Shown here in pieces: positions 32,912 through 39,624 of a stretch of DNA of 39,624 nt; within the stretch, counting starts at the first letter, position 1; every line of letters begins with the position of its first letter. Made by a program: the position numbers and the translations under genes. This DNA comes from Acidobacteriota bacterium (GTDB taxonomy: Bacteria > Acidobacteriota > Terriglobia > Acidiferrales > UBA7541). The stretch covers positions 1-39,624 of the forward strand of contig PMES01000091.1 in assembly GCA_003154775.1 (NCBI GenBank). Direction: 5' to 3'. Under the pieces are notes generated by a model that worked only from the letters and a program-made list of their open reading frames with translations, was not told the origin of the DNA and made no database searches.

Positions 32912-33625
32912 ATGGAACTGAGGGTGTATATGGGACAGACAGACGACATCAAGTTGTCCCTGCGGGTCAGCGTCTACCTTCTGGCCGAAAACAGGTTGCT
33001 GCGCGACACCCTGGCGCGGCTCCTGAGGAAGCGCTCGGAGATTAATGTTGTCGGAGTGAGCCGGAGTTCGGAAACCGCTAAGGCTGAACTAATCTCCTCG
33101 CAATGTGAAGTTGTCTTGACGGATTGCTTTGACGATACGGCCCGCGGGGACTTTCTGCAGGACCTCCTCGACCAAACGTCAGGGATCAAGGTGCTTCTTT
33201 TCGGCATGAACGAGGATCCAGACGTTTTTTTGAAGGCGGTCTTCCTGGGGATTTGCGGATTCCTGCTCAAGGACGCTTCAGCCGCGGAGATCGTTGCGGC
33301 GGTTCGCGCCGCTGCGCGCGGCGAAGCCACGTGCCCCCCGAGCCTTTGCATGTCTCTGATTCAGCATCTGAGCAAAAAGAGACAGGAGAAACTCGAAACG
33401 TCGGATCCGCAGAGTAGCGATCGGAAGACCCTCACTCCGCGGCAACTCCAACTCCTCCGGCTTGTTGCTGACGGCAAGACAAATAAGGAAATCGCGGCAA
33501 CTCTCAATTTATCTCAGTTCACAGTAAAGAATCATATGCGCCGAGTAATGCGACAGGTGGAAGCGGCAAGCCGTCACGACGCCGTTAGCCTGGTTCGTGC
33601 AACTGGGCAGCTCACAACGCTGTAG
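32912..33625 (+). CDS. LuxR/NarL-type response regulator
   Basis: A 237-residue two-domain regulator. The receiver domain (about 18-140) has the phospho-acceptor Asp 71 (VVLTD) and the conserved Lys 120 (GFLLKDAS). The usual acidic pair is Glu-Asn (26-27), and the Ser/Thr switch position appears to be Gly (LLFGM), so phosphorylation may be weak or absent. The C-terminal LuxR helix-turn-helix (about 170-230) shows LTPRQLQLLRLVADGKTNKEIAATL and LSQFTVKNHMRRVMRQ. Start is ATG 32912 (GAAGGG four bases upstream) or ATG 32930 (GAGGG upstream); both are possible. No histidine kinase gene is nearby. It is divergent from the polysaccharide locus and is its likely regulator. Confidence 0.87.
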   Translation: MELRVYMGQTDDIKLSLRVSVYLLAENRLLRDTLARLLRKRSEINVVGVSRSSETAKAELISSQCEVVLTDCFDDTARGDFLQDLLDQTSGIKVLLFGMNEDPDVFLKAVFLGICGFLLKDASAAEIVAAVRAAARGEATCPPSLCMSLIQHLSKKRQEKLETSDPQSSDRKTLTPRQLQLLRLVADGKTNKEIAATLNLSQFTVKNHMRRVMRQVEAASRHDAVSLVRATGQLTTL

Positions 33626-33653
33626 ACCATAGTCATTCAGCAATTCATCCCTC

Positions 33654-33967
33654 CTATGTTGACGTACGCGAGTGCCGCCTTTGCCAGTTCTTATCTGGAT
33701 GGGCGTGGCGCCAATTCCAGTATTGCGACTGCTCCTTCTTGTTCGCCTTCGAAAATTCCCTGAGGTCTCTTGTGGTTTTCCGTAAGGTACTGCCCCCCAG
33801 GCGCGATTTTCGTTGTCATCCCAGTTGTGATAATCCTTGTGGTCTTTGTCGTAGACTCGGTTCTGGTCGCGGGCCTCTTGAGGTACGGAGACAGCCATAA
33901 TTGCCACTGGCGCTGCGAGAGCAGCGGTCAGGAATAGTGAAGCGAAGCAAAGATGTACGCGGGGGAT
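33654..33967 (-). pseudogene. broken gene for a small secreted protein ('HKDYHNW...YWNWRH' family)
   Basis: Three pieces in three frames add up to one recognisable small secreted protein. Piece 1 (33967 to about 33799) reads as a signal peptide followed by VYDKDHKDYHNWDDNENRAW. Piece 2, one frame on after the C6 run at 33793-33798, reads GQYLTENHKRP. Piece 3, another frame on after 33762-33768, reads REFSKANKKEQSQYWNWRH, then AHPDKNW and a stop at 33654. The natural start position is ATC (33965-33967) eight bases after a good GGAGG (33977-33981), so the ATG has also been lost. The family is one I associate with Acidobacteriota; its function is unknown to me. Two +1 shifts and a lost start argue for real decay rather than one sequencing error. 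Confidence 0.75.
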
Positions 33968-34260
33968 GTTGTAAGTCCTCCAAATTCAAAATGTCCGCTT
34001 TCGGAGTCGCGGCAGTGATGAGTGTGCATCTGGAGCCGGTTGATTTATCTCTCATAAAGCACACACGCATTAGAGAGGGCTTGAGAAACGCGCTATACGT
34101 CTAAGCGTCGTTCGCGGCAGGCGCATTCCGGGCAGCTTCGTTCAAGTGGCGTCCGAGGAGATCGCAGCGTGAAGGCCATGTAGCCGCACCACGTTCCCCC
34201 CCCACCCGGACAGCGAAGAGAGGCTGCACCTGATTGCTGCGGTGTCGAGAGATTTTCAGG

Positions 34261-34791
34261 CTACTGCCCCGGAAGCTTGTCTTCCAGTTCACTAGCCAGC
34301 TTCTGGACGTCGGTAGTCTCGCTGAACCCTTGGACCTGATGTGTTGCCGACTTCACATCGACGCCTGTGTGTTGACACAGCTTTTGCAGCATCTGCAACA
34401 TCATGGTCAGTTCCTGCTCGGCGAGCATGCCGACTTGAAGGTCCAGATGAGAGCGCCGCTCCGACTGGCGAGCCATGCGATTCTGACTGATCAGCACGAA
34501 GATCGTCAGGAAAACGCTCTCTGAGGAGACAAAAAGCGCCAAAATGCCGAATGGGAAAGGATCGAAAGCTTTCACATTGGGGATCAAATTGAGATTCAGC
34601 GTACTCCAGACGGCAACCAAAACCACATGCACCACAAGGAATTTGAGACTGCCGATGAATTTTACGATGGCATCACTGTAGCGCTCGGTAGGCGTCCGGC
34701 GATCCAACGCTTGCTCTTCCAGCTTGGCAATGGCGGCAATATTGAATTGCGTAGGATTGTTCGCCACTTGGTCAGACACCGCTTTTTTCAT
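34261..34791 (-). CDS. DUF1003 membrane protein
   Basis: A 176-residue protein of the DUF1003 family. The core holds two membrane helices (about 47-65, FLVVHVVLVAVWSTLNL, and about 80-103, PFGILALFVSSESVFLTIFVLI) linked by NVKAFDPFPF. SQNRMARQSERRSHLDLQV follows and is the hallmark of the family. The C terminus is charged and may form a coiled coil. The function of the family is not established. It lies 74 bases after mlaD, same strand, and may be co-transcribed with the lipid-transport genes. Confidence 0.88.
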   Translation of the reverse strand: MKKAVSDQVANNPTQFNIAAIAKLEEQALDRRTPTERYSDAIVKFIGSLKFLVVHVVLVAVWSTLNLNLIPNVKAFDPFPFGILALFVSSESVFLTIFVLISQNRMARQSERRSHLDLQVGMLAEQELTMMLQMLQKLCQHTGVDVKSATHQVQGFSETTDVQKLASELEDKLPGQ

Positions 34792-34865
34792 GCACGGAAC
34801 TCCGGCTCATCGGCGATCGACATTCACGCACTCGATTGGCAAGCGGCTCACAGCTCCGAAATCTA

Positions 34866-35990
34866 CTACGGGCTGGTGGAACTGGTTTGTTGGAGCTCGG
34901 TGTCAACCGGATAGACAATAATCTCGACAGTGCCCCAACTGGAATCCGGATTCGCGCTTTTCCCTTTCCCGAGTCCCAGGGTCTTGAGTTGGGCGTCATC
35001 AAACGAGAAATTGCTGACGAGGTAGTCTCGTACCACCATGGCGCGAGCCTGTGTAAGCACCAAGTCCTTTTGCGCATCGCCCGTCGTGCCCGTTGAAACG
35101 ACAACAACGGCGACCCCGAACTCCGTGTCTGCCAAAAACTGGCCGGCAGCACGCAATGATTTCTGGTTCTTCGGTTTGGCGGTGTCCACTTTATCGAAGA
35201 GCAGCTTGGACTCGAAAGTGAAGGTTTTCAGCGGCGCCGTCTGGGGAAGCTGCGTGATTTCGTTTTTCGCCAGCTCGGAAGAGTCTTCATAGCCGCGATT
35301 TTTAAAGAACCCCCGCAACAGGAAATTCTGCTTCATCGCTTCCATGTTTTCCTGGAAGGCGACGACTCCTACCTGGGCATGGTTGACGGTGTCACGCAAA
35401 CCGGCGGTGGTCTGGTCCAGTTGAGTGTAAATCTTCTTATCGTTCACCAGAGCCCCTATTGTTCCCTGACCGTGGTTGATCTTCCCGCTAATGGAACTCA
35501 GGTTCGCGGTGACCACAGTGACGTTGTTCAGGGCCTCCTGGCTGGTGTCCAGAATGCCGTCGGCCTTCTTCATAAGATCGGCGATGACAAGGGGAGGTTC
35601 GCTGACGATCGTGTCGTCCTCCTTCACGTTCGGGGCCTGGGGGGAGCCAAAGGAGATGGAGACATATTCGTTGCCCAGGAGGCCCTCGGTCTCGATGGCA
35701 GCTACGGAGTCTCGTTTGATGATGTTGTGCGTCGATCGCTGGAGATCCATCAGCACGGTGATCTTACCGTCCGGCTTGTTCGGCAGCTCGATGCTGCGCA
35801 CGCTGCCGCTGTGCACACCACCTACGCGCACTTCGGCGCCAGGATCGAGGCCAACTACCGTAGCGAACTGCGCCTTCAATCGATAGGTGGGAGTGAAAAG
35901 ATACTGGTTGCTCCCGATGAGGAAGACTCCCGCCGCCAGAATCGCCAGCGTTGCAATGATAAATGCTCCGAGTCTCGCCGCTCTTGACAT
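34866..35990 (-). CDS. mlaD: MlaD-family MCE protein with OmpA-like C-terminal domain
   Basis: A 374-residue membrane-anchored periplasmic protein. One N-terminal helix (about 8-27) is followed by the MCE domain (about 35-115: YRLKAQFATVVGLDPGAEVRVGGV, TEGLLGNEYVSISFG), which forms the lipid-carrying ring in MlaFEDB complexes. A helical middle part (about 130-240) follows. The last 110 residues look like an OmpA/MotB peptidoglycan-binding domain: FTFESKLLFDKVD, TGDAQKDLVLTQARAMVVRDYL, LKTLGLGKGK. The ARA..V pattern and the preceding Asp match the diaminopimelate-binding region, though GHTD is not kept. The ATG at 35990 follows GGGAG. It lies nine bases after mlaF. Confidence 0.88.
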   Translation of the reverse strand: MSRAARLGAFIIATLAILAAGVFLIGSNQYLFTPTYRLKAQFATVVGLDPGAEVRVGGVHSGSVRSIELPNKPDGKITVLMDLQRSTHNIIKRDSVAAIETEGLLGNEYVSISFGSPQAPNVKEDDTIVSEPPLVIADLMKKADGILDTSQEALNNVTVVTANLSSISGKINHGQGTIGALVNDKKIYTQLDQTTAGLRDTVNHAQVGVVAFQENMEAMKQNFLLRGFFKNRGYEDSSELAKNEITQLPQTAPLKTFTFESKLLFDKVDTAKPKNQKSLRAAGQFLADTEFGVAVVVVSTGTTGDAQKDLVLTQARAMVVRDYLVSNFSFDDAQLKTLGLGKGKSANPDSSWGTVEIIVYPVDTELQQTSSTSP

Positions 35991-35999
35991 ATGCGCTCC

Positions 36000-36818
36000 C
36001 TAGGAATCCCGCTTCATAAATTCCGCGACAAATGCGTTGCCGCTCTTCTCCAGCTCCTCGAAACTGCCTTCGATCTGCACCTTCCCCTGGTGCAACAGTG
36101 CCAGGCGATTCGCGATAGTTTTTGCGCTATGCAAGTCATGAGTGACCACTATCGATGCCATGTCGTGTTCCTCCTGCAACTTGAGAATCAACTCATCGAT
36201 CTCACCGGAGGTGATGGGATCGAGTCCTGCAGTGGGTTCGTCGAGCAACAGGATCCCGGGCTCGAGAGCTAGCGCGCGCGCCAGCCCTACCCGCTTCTGC
36301 ATGCCACCGGAAAGATCGCTGGGCATTTTTTTGAGATCGCCTTCCATACCCACGCCGGCCAGCAGCTCTTTGACGCGATCTCCCTGCTCGGGCTCCGTCA
36401 TGTTTGTATGGCGCTTCAAGGGGAAGGCCACGTTCTGCTCGACCGTCAGGGAGTCGTACAGGGCCGCTTGCTGGAATAAGAACCCCATCTTTTTCCTGAT
36501 CTCATTCATGGCATCGAGGTGGAGAAGGGTGATCTCCTGCCCATGGATGCAAATCGAGCCGGAGTCGGGCTTTTGCAGGCCGATGATCAGCTTGAGCAGC
36601 ACGCTCTTTCCGGTACCGCTGCGACCCAACACGGCTAAAGTTTCGCCACTCTCCACGGTCAGAGCAATGCCGTCCAAGACAATCTGACTACCAAAGGACT
36701 TATGTAAGCCGCGCAGGATCACGGCTGGACCATCACTCTTCCCGCCGGAGCTAGCTATCGCCAGGGTGGCGGCGCTCTCCCCCACAGCAAGCAAGGCTTC
36801 TTGTTGAGGGTGCATCAT
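36000..36818 (-). CDS. mlaF: ABC transporter ATP-binding protein, MlaF type
   Basis: A 272-residue ATPase powering phospholipid transport across the inner membrane. GRSGTGKSVLLKLIIGL is Walker A, LSGGMQKRVGLARAL the ABC signature and ILLLDEPTAGLDP Walker B; VVTHDL supplies the switch His. LFQQAALYDSLTVEQNV is typical of the MlaF/Ttg2A group. The ATG at 36818 overlaps the permease stop (ATGA at 36815-36818); a second ATG follows directly. The frame extends 45 codons upstream but only inside the permease gene. About 30 residues before the ABC fold are poorly conserved. Confidence 0.93.
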   Translation of the reverse strand: MMHPQQEALLAVGESAATLAIASSGGKSDGPAVILRGLHKSFGSQIVLDGIALTVESGETLAVLGRSGTGKSVLLKLIIGLQKPDSGSICIHGQEITLLHLDAMNEIRKKMGFLFQQAALYDSLTVEQNVAFPLKRHTNMTEPEQGDRVKELLAGVGMEGDLKKMPSDLSGGMQKRVGLARALALEPGILLLDEPTAGLDPITSGEIDELILKLQEEHDMASIVVTHDLHSAKTIANRLALLHQGKVQIEGSFEELEKSGNAFVAEFMKRDS

Positions 36819-37666
36819 GGAAAGAACACCAGGATGAATTTCACCAAGATAACGTCGGCCAGAATGACGAAGAGTGAAGATAGGACGACCGAACTCGTTG
36901 CCGAAAAGCCCACACCCGCGGTGCCGCCCTTGGTGCGCATTCCCTGAAAACACCCAATCATCCCGATGATCAGGCCGAAGACAGCCGTCCTGAGAGTTGG
37001 CGCCAGAAAGTCGCTGAAGCTAGCGCCGGCAAATCCCTGATTGATGAATCGGAGGAAGGAAACCGGCTCGACTAGAGTCTCCGCGATCCAGCCGAATAGC
37101 ACGCCGCAGAAATCGGCGGCAAGGGTCAGCAGCGGGAGCATCAGGATGCAAGCCACAATGCGGGTGAAGGCCAAAAACTTGTAGGGATTTACGCCGGAGG
37201 CCTCGATGGCATCGATCTGCTCGGTTACTTTCATGGACCCCAATTCAGCGCCGATGCCGGCACCCACCCTGCCGCTGACGACCAGGCCGGTCACGATAGG
37301 ACCGGTTTCGTGGATGATCGAATACACGAGGGCGGCGGGAAGCATGGACTTGGCGCCGAATCGAACCAGACTGCTCCGGCTTTCCAGGGAGAGGACGGCG
37401 CCGATAGCGGCACCCGCCAAGGCGACCAACGGTAGTGATTTGGAACCTAGTTCATCGAGCTGTCGAATCAGTTCGCGACCTTCGAAGGGCCGTCGCACCG
37501 CCGCGCGCATCACCTGCCACGCAAAAAGGCCCAAATCCCCAAACCATTCGAGGAAGTGGTTGATCACGCTCCAAACGGAAACAAGAGTCGATGGCATGGG
37601 TAACGCAGCCTGGCCTGCATCCAGGCTGGTCCAGCGGCGCGGAATCCTGGTGTCGGGGCTCATCAT
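36815..37666 (-). CDS. mlaE: MlaE-type ABC transporter permease
   Basis: A 283-residue inner-membrane permease of the MlaE/YrbE family. After about 35 polar residues there is an amphipathic segment, then five or so membrane helices. Key strings are VYSIIHETGPIVTGLVVSGRVGAGIGAELGSMKVTEQIDAIEASGVNPYKFLAFTRIVA split over positions about 115-172 (GRVGAGIGAELGSM and EQIDAIEA are diagnostic), and GCFQGMRTKGGTAGVG near the end. The gene follows the unknown secreted protein by six bases and overlaps mlaF by four. Together with MlaF and MlaD it forms a lipid transporter that keeps the outer membrane asymmetric or moves other hydrophobic molecules. Confidence 0.93.
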   Translation of the reverse strand: MMSPDTRIPRRWTSLDAGQAALPMPSTLVSVWSVINHFLEWFGDLGLFAWQVMRAAVRRPFEGRELIRQLDELGSKSLPLVALAGAAIGAVLSLESRSSLVRFGAKSMLPAALVYSIIHETGPIVTGLVVSGRVGAGIGAELGSMKVTEQIDAIEASGVNPYKFLAFTRIVACILMLPLLTLAADFCGVLFGWIAETLVEPVSFLRFINQGFAGASFSDFLAPTLRTAVFGLIIGMIGCFQGMRTKGGTAGVGFSATSSVVLSSLFVILADVILVKFILVFFP

Positions 37667-37672
37667 GCTAGC

Positions 37673-38413
37673 CTAGCGGTTCGAGGCGCTGGTCGAGTCC
37701 GTTCCCGAAATAGCCGGGCGATGAATATGGCTGAATAGGGTATGCGGTCCTCCATAGATGAATTCAAGGGCGAGGTTTTCTCCCATGAACGCGAGGAGGT
37801 TATAGTTGCCCATGCGCAGGGCGTCTTCGGGACCGTAGCGGCTCGGATACCATCCATACACAGCGGTCATCGTGCCCGCATAGGGCGCAATGATCGCGGG
37901 GAGAGACAATTGCCGGTGGCCCTCCGCGCCACGGCGTGCCGTCACTGTCGAAATCATGGCATGCCGCAACCTGCGAAAGACATCTTGACACTCGCAGCGG
38001 TAATACACAGTGTCTTCCCGGAAGGCTTCCGCCAAACCGTACCGCGTCGTCGTTGTTACCCCCGCAATGGCAAGATTGGACCCGAATCGCTGGCCGTAGC
38101 CTCTGGCCCCTTGTCCCCATTCCGGCGGCGTTCCTTCTGATTGATTCACGGCCGCTATGATTGCGGCCCCTGCGATTGGATACGGAGCGAAGGCATCGAA
38201 TAAGTAGTTCTGGAGCTTTGTTTTCTCCGTCGGACGCTTGCACACCAGGTCCGGCTGGGGGTATTTGATGGCGGGTGCAGGTGCGGGTGGGGCATCGGCG
38301 ATGGAGGAAGAAGAGGTACGCGAGTCGCCGATAGATTGCGCTTTTTCGACGAGCGCTAGAACTCCTAGGCCTATGATCGCGAACAGCAAAGGAATAAACC
38401 AGAGCATCTTCAT
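37673..38413 (-). CDS. secreted or membrane-anchored protein of unknown function, first gene of the Mla operon
   Basis: A 246-residue protein I cannot name. It has an N-terminal hydrophobic segment (MLWFIPLLFAIIGLGVLALV), a Ser/Pro/Ala-rich linker and then a compact domain. Conserved-looking parts are LQNYLFDAFAPYPIAGAAI, WGQGARGYGQRFGSNLAI, EDTVYYRCECQDVFRRLRHAM and PYAGTMTAVYGWYP. The ATG at 38413 follows AAGGAG at about ten bases. The stop is six bases before mlaE, so it is almost surely part of the lipid-transport operon. It could be a periplasmic or outer-membrane partner of the MCE system; that is inference from position. Confidence 0.72.
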   Translation of the reverse strand: MKMLWFIPLLFAIIGLGVLALVEKAQSIGDSRTSSSSIADAPPAPAPAIKYPQPDLVCKRPTEKTKLQNYLFDAFAPYPIAGAAIIAAVNQSEGTPPEWGQGARGYGQRFGSNLAIAGVTTTTRYGLAEAFREDTVYYRCECQDVFRRLRHAMISTVTARRGAEGHRQLSLPAIIAPYAGTMTAVYGWYPSRYGPEDALRMGNYNLLAFMGENLALEFIYGGPHTLFSHIHRPAISGTDSTSASNR

Positions 38414-38803
38414 GTGAAATTCTCTCCTTGCCTGGAACTTCCATTTTGAGATCGAGGATGGCGGCAGCAACAGGCCTGAGAGGACCCAAGATCCTTAGAG
38501 TTATAGGTAGCACTTTGAGAATTCGACTGTCTGTACCAAAGGGGACACAAAAGCTACGAGATTCCCGTGTTCGCTATGTTCCAAAATCACAGAAGAATTG
38601 GGCGGTGGGTTTTCAGCGTCATTCGTGTGACGAGGATCATTGCCCTCCGTGACACGGCTTGGGCTGTTGGAGGCCCGGATGAGCGGGGCCTGGCGAACCC
38701 AGCCGTCGGTTGGTTTGCCGTCGTCGTTCGTGCTCCCCGCATGCCTCGCCGGATCCCCGTTCTGTGCCGACGGGTGCTGCGCGCCGATCAGTTCTTTGGA
38801 GCT
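38414..38803. other. 390-base gap upstream of the Mla operon
   Basis: No gene is supported. On the minus strand a TATAAC (5 of 6 to TATAAT) lies near 38503-38508 without a good -35, so the operon promoter is only suggested. At 38529-38546 two half-sites, TGTCT and GGACA, resemble the dyad seen at 39553-39568. Confidence 0.35.
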
Positions 38804-39223
38804 TCAGTCAGTCAACTTCGTGAGAAGAGGCTGAACTGCTTCCGGTCCATTGACAGAATAGTTTTGGTAATCGATCGTCAAAGTCTCCTTGCGGAATATC
38901 CTGAGGGCTGAAACTGCTTCTTCTCTCGAGAGAAGCCGGAATCCATCGATCTTCCGATAGTCCCGCACAAAATCCACCTGCTTGATCCAAAACGACGGGC
39001 TTTTGGCAAGGTGGCCGGTGATTCTCACGATTGAAAAGTTCTGGTTATCGATCCACATCTTCCCTTCGAAGAGATCCGTCTCCTTGCGCTTCGGAACGGC
39101 GCGAACAACTGAGCACATAGACCCGCCGATTTTATCCGTCCCAACCACTTCAAGCGTGTAGTTTTTGGGAGCGATCAAGCTGTCTGGGTCTTTGTTGACT
39201 CGTATCCTCGATTTCCTTGTCAA
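38804..39223 (-). pseudogene. 5'-truncated remnant of an outer-membrane lipoprotein-sorting-like protein
   Basis: The 139 residues match only the C-terminal part of a periplasmic family related to outer-membrane lipoprotein-sorting proteins: LIAPKNYTLEVVGTDKIGG, then VPKRKETDLFEGKMWIDNQN, SPSFWIKQVDFVRDYRKIDGF and LTIDYQNYSVNGPEAVQPLL. These form the closing strands of the usual LolA-like fold. The N-terminal half and a signal peptide are missing. The frame begins with a TTG at 39223 and is stopped four codons further upstream. The next upstream bases encode nothing like the family in any frame. A real but unusual short gene is less likely than a remnant. Confidence 0.6.
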
Positions 39224-39624
39224 AGTTTTTCTCTACTTGCCCCCAGAAGTAGAAAACCACAGCAGAAGCGGCCAGCAACACGGTGTGCGTGTGCGGTGAG
39301 TTCATGGAATTCGGCGGCTCTTTGGTGCGATTCGTTTGGCATGGTGTTTTCCATCCCTAAGGGACACCCCAACATAGAACCATTGCATTTTACAGACTAT
39401 CTAAATTGAGGACACTCGCGCCGAAGCCACCCGATTGTTCTCGGGCGTCAAAAGCGCGCAAACGGAGCTCGAACTGAAAACAAATGGGAACGTCACCGTT
39501 GGAAGGAAAAGATAAGGAAGGACAAGTTGTCTCCCCGCTCTACGCTGGTGAGTGTCCCAAAGTGGACAGACGAAGGCCAGAGAATAAGATACTTATCCTA
39601 ATGACGGATAAAGCGAGTGAAGCC
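39224..39624. other. 400 bases at the right edge without a supported gene
   Basis: A 51-codon minus-strand frame (ATG near 39304, with a hydrophobic segment VLLAASAVVFYFW) overlaps the start of the remnant but resembles no family I know. A dyad, TGTCC-N6-GGACA (39553-39568), is the only clear regulatory-type signal; its protein is unknown. Confidence 0.4.

Noticed and set aside
33816-34070. 84-codon minus-strand frame as a separate gene
   Set aside because: It is out of frame with the signal peptide and family motif of the broken small secreted-protein gene that it overlaps, and encodes nothing recognisable.
1-39624. CRISPR arrays or long direct repeats
   Set aside because: No regularly spaced repeats were seen. 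The only long repeats are the duplicated glycosyltransferase genes and the IS ends.

Overview
The window looks like chromosomal DNA of a Gram-negative bacterium, most likely an acidobacterium. This rests on overall protein character, not on a marker gene. The clues are a very long multi-SLBB polysaccharide-export protein, a PAP2-Wzi fusion, a decayed gene of the small secreted 'HKDYHNW...YWNWRH' family, and a piece of the 'lipoprotein-sorting-like' family that I associate with Acidobacteriota. Nearly all genes lie on the minus strand. No rRNA, tRNA or CRISPR array was found.

Layout. 1-1070: no convincing gene, but a run of hairpins behind a promoter-like sequence. 1071-1661 (+): PagL-like lipid A deacylase. 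1918-2988 (-): secreted or outer-membrane protein of unknown function. 3493-32509 (-): one large exopolysaccharide/O-antigen-type locus. 32510-32911: divergent regulatory region with three dyads. 32912-33625 (+): LuxR-type response regulator. 33654-33967 (-): pseudogene. 34261-38413 (-): Mla-type lipid-transport operon (unknown secreted protein, MlaE, MlaF, MlaD with an OmpA-like tail, then a DUF1003 protein). 38804-39223 (-): 5'-truncated remnant. The last 400 bases hold no gene.

The polysaccharide locus, in transcription order from 32509 down to 3493: a degenerate receiver-domain protein; the SLBB exporter; PAP2-Wzi; a Wzz-like chain-length protein; a NusG/UpxY-type antiterminator; CDP-glucose genes (rfbF, rfbG, an RmlC-like epimerase, a DegT aminotransferase); an ATP-grasp protein; a phosphatase-epimerase fusion; an IS630-family insertion; a Wzx flippase; two pairs of tandemly duplicated GT2 glycosyltransferases around a Wzy/ligase-like membrane protein; a GT4 glycosyltransferase; rfbC, a sugar epimerase and rfbD; and a WcaJ-type initiating phosphotransferase. 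This is a complete Wzx/Wzy-type pathway: initiation, nucleotide-sugar synthesis, sugar transfer, flipping, polymerisation, length control and export, with dedicated transcription control. Many junctions overlap as ATGA, so translation is probably coupled.

The most interesting points are these. The CDP-sugar, aminotransferase, ATP-grasp and phosphatase-epimerase genes may make an unusual, perhaps N-acylated, amino sugar. The IS630 copy has cut off the end of the phosphatase-epimerase gene, and the original end can be rebuilt from the flanks. The divergent control region sits between a phosphorylation-dead receiver and a LuxR regulator. A PAP2 phosphatase is fused to a Wzi barrel and an MlaD to an OmpA-like domain. 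One small secreted-protein gene has been broken three times.
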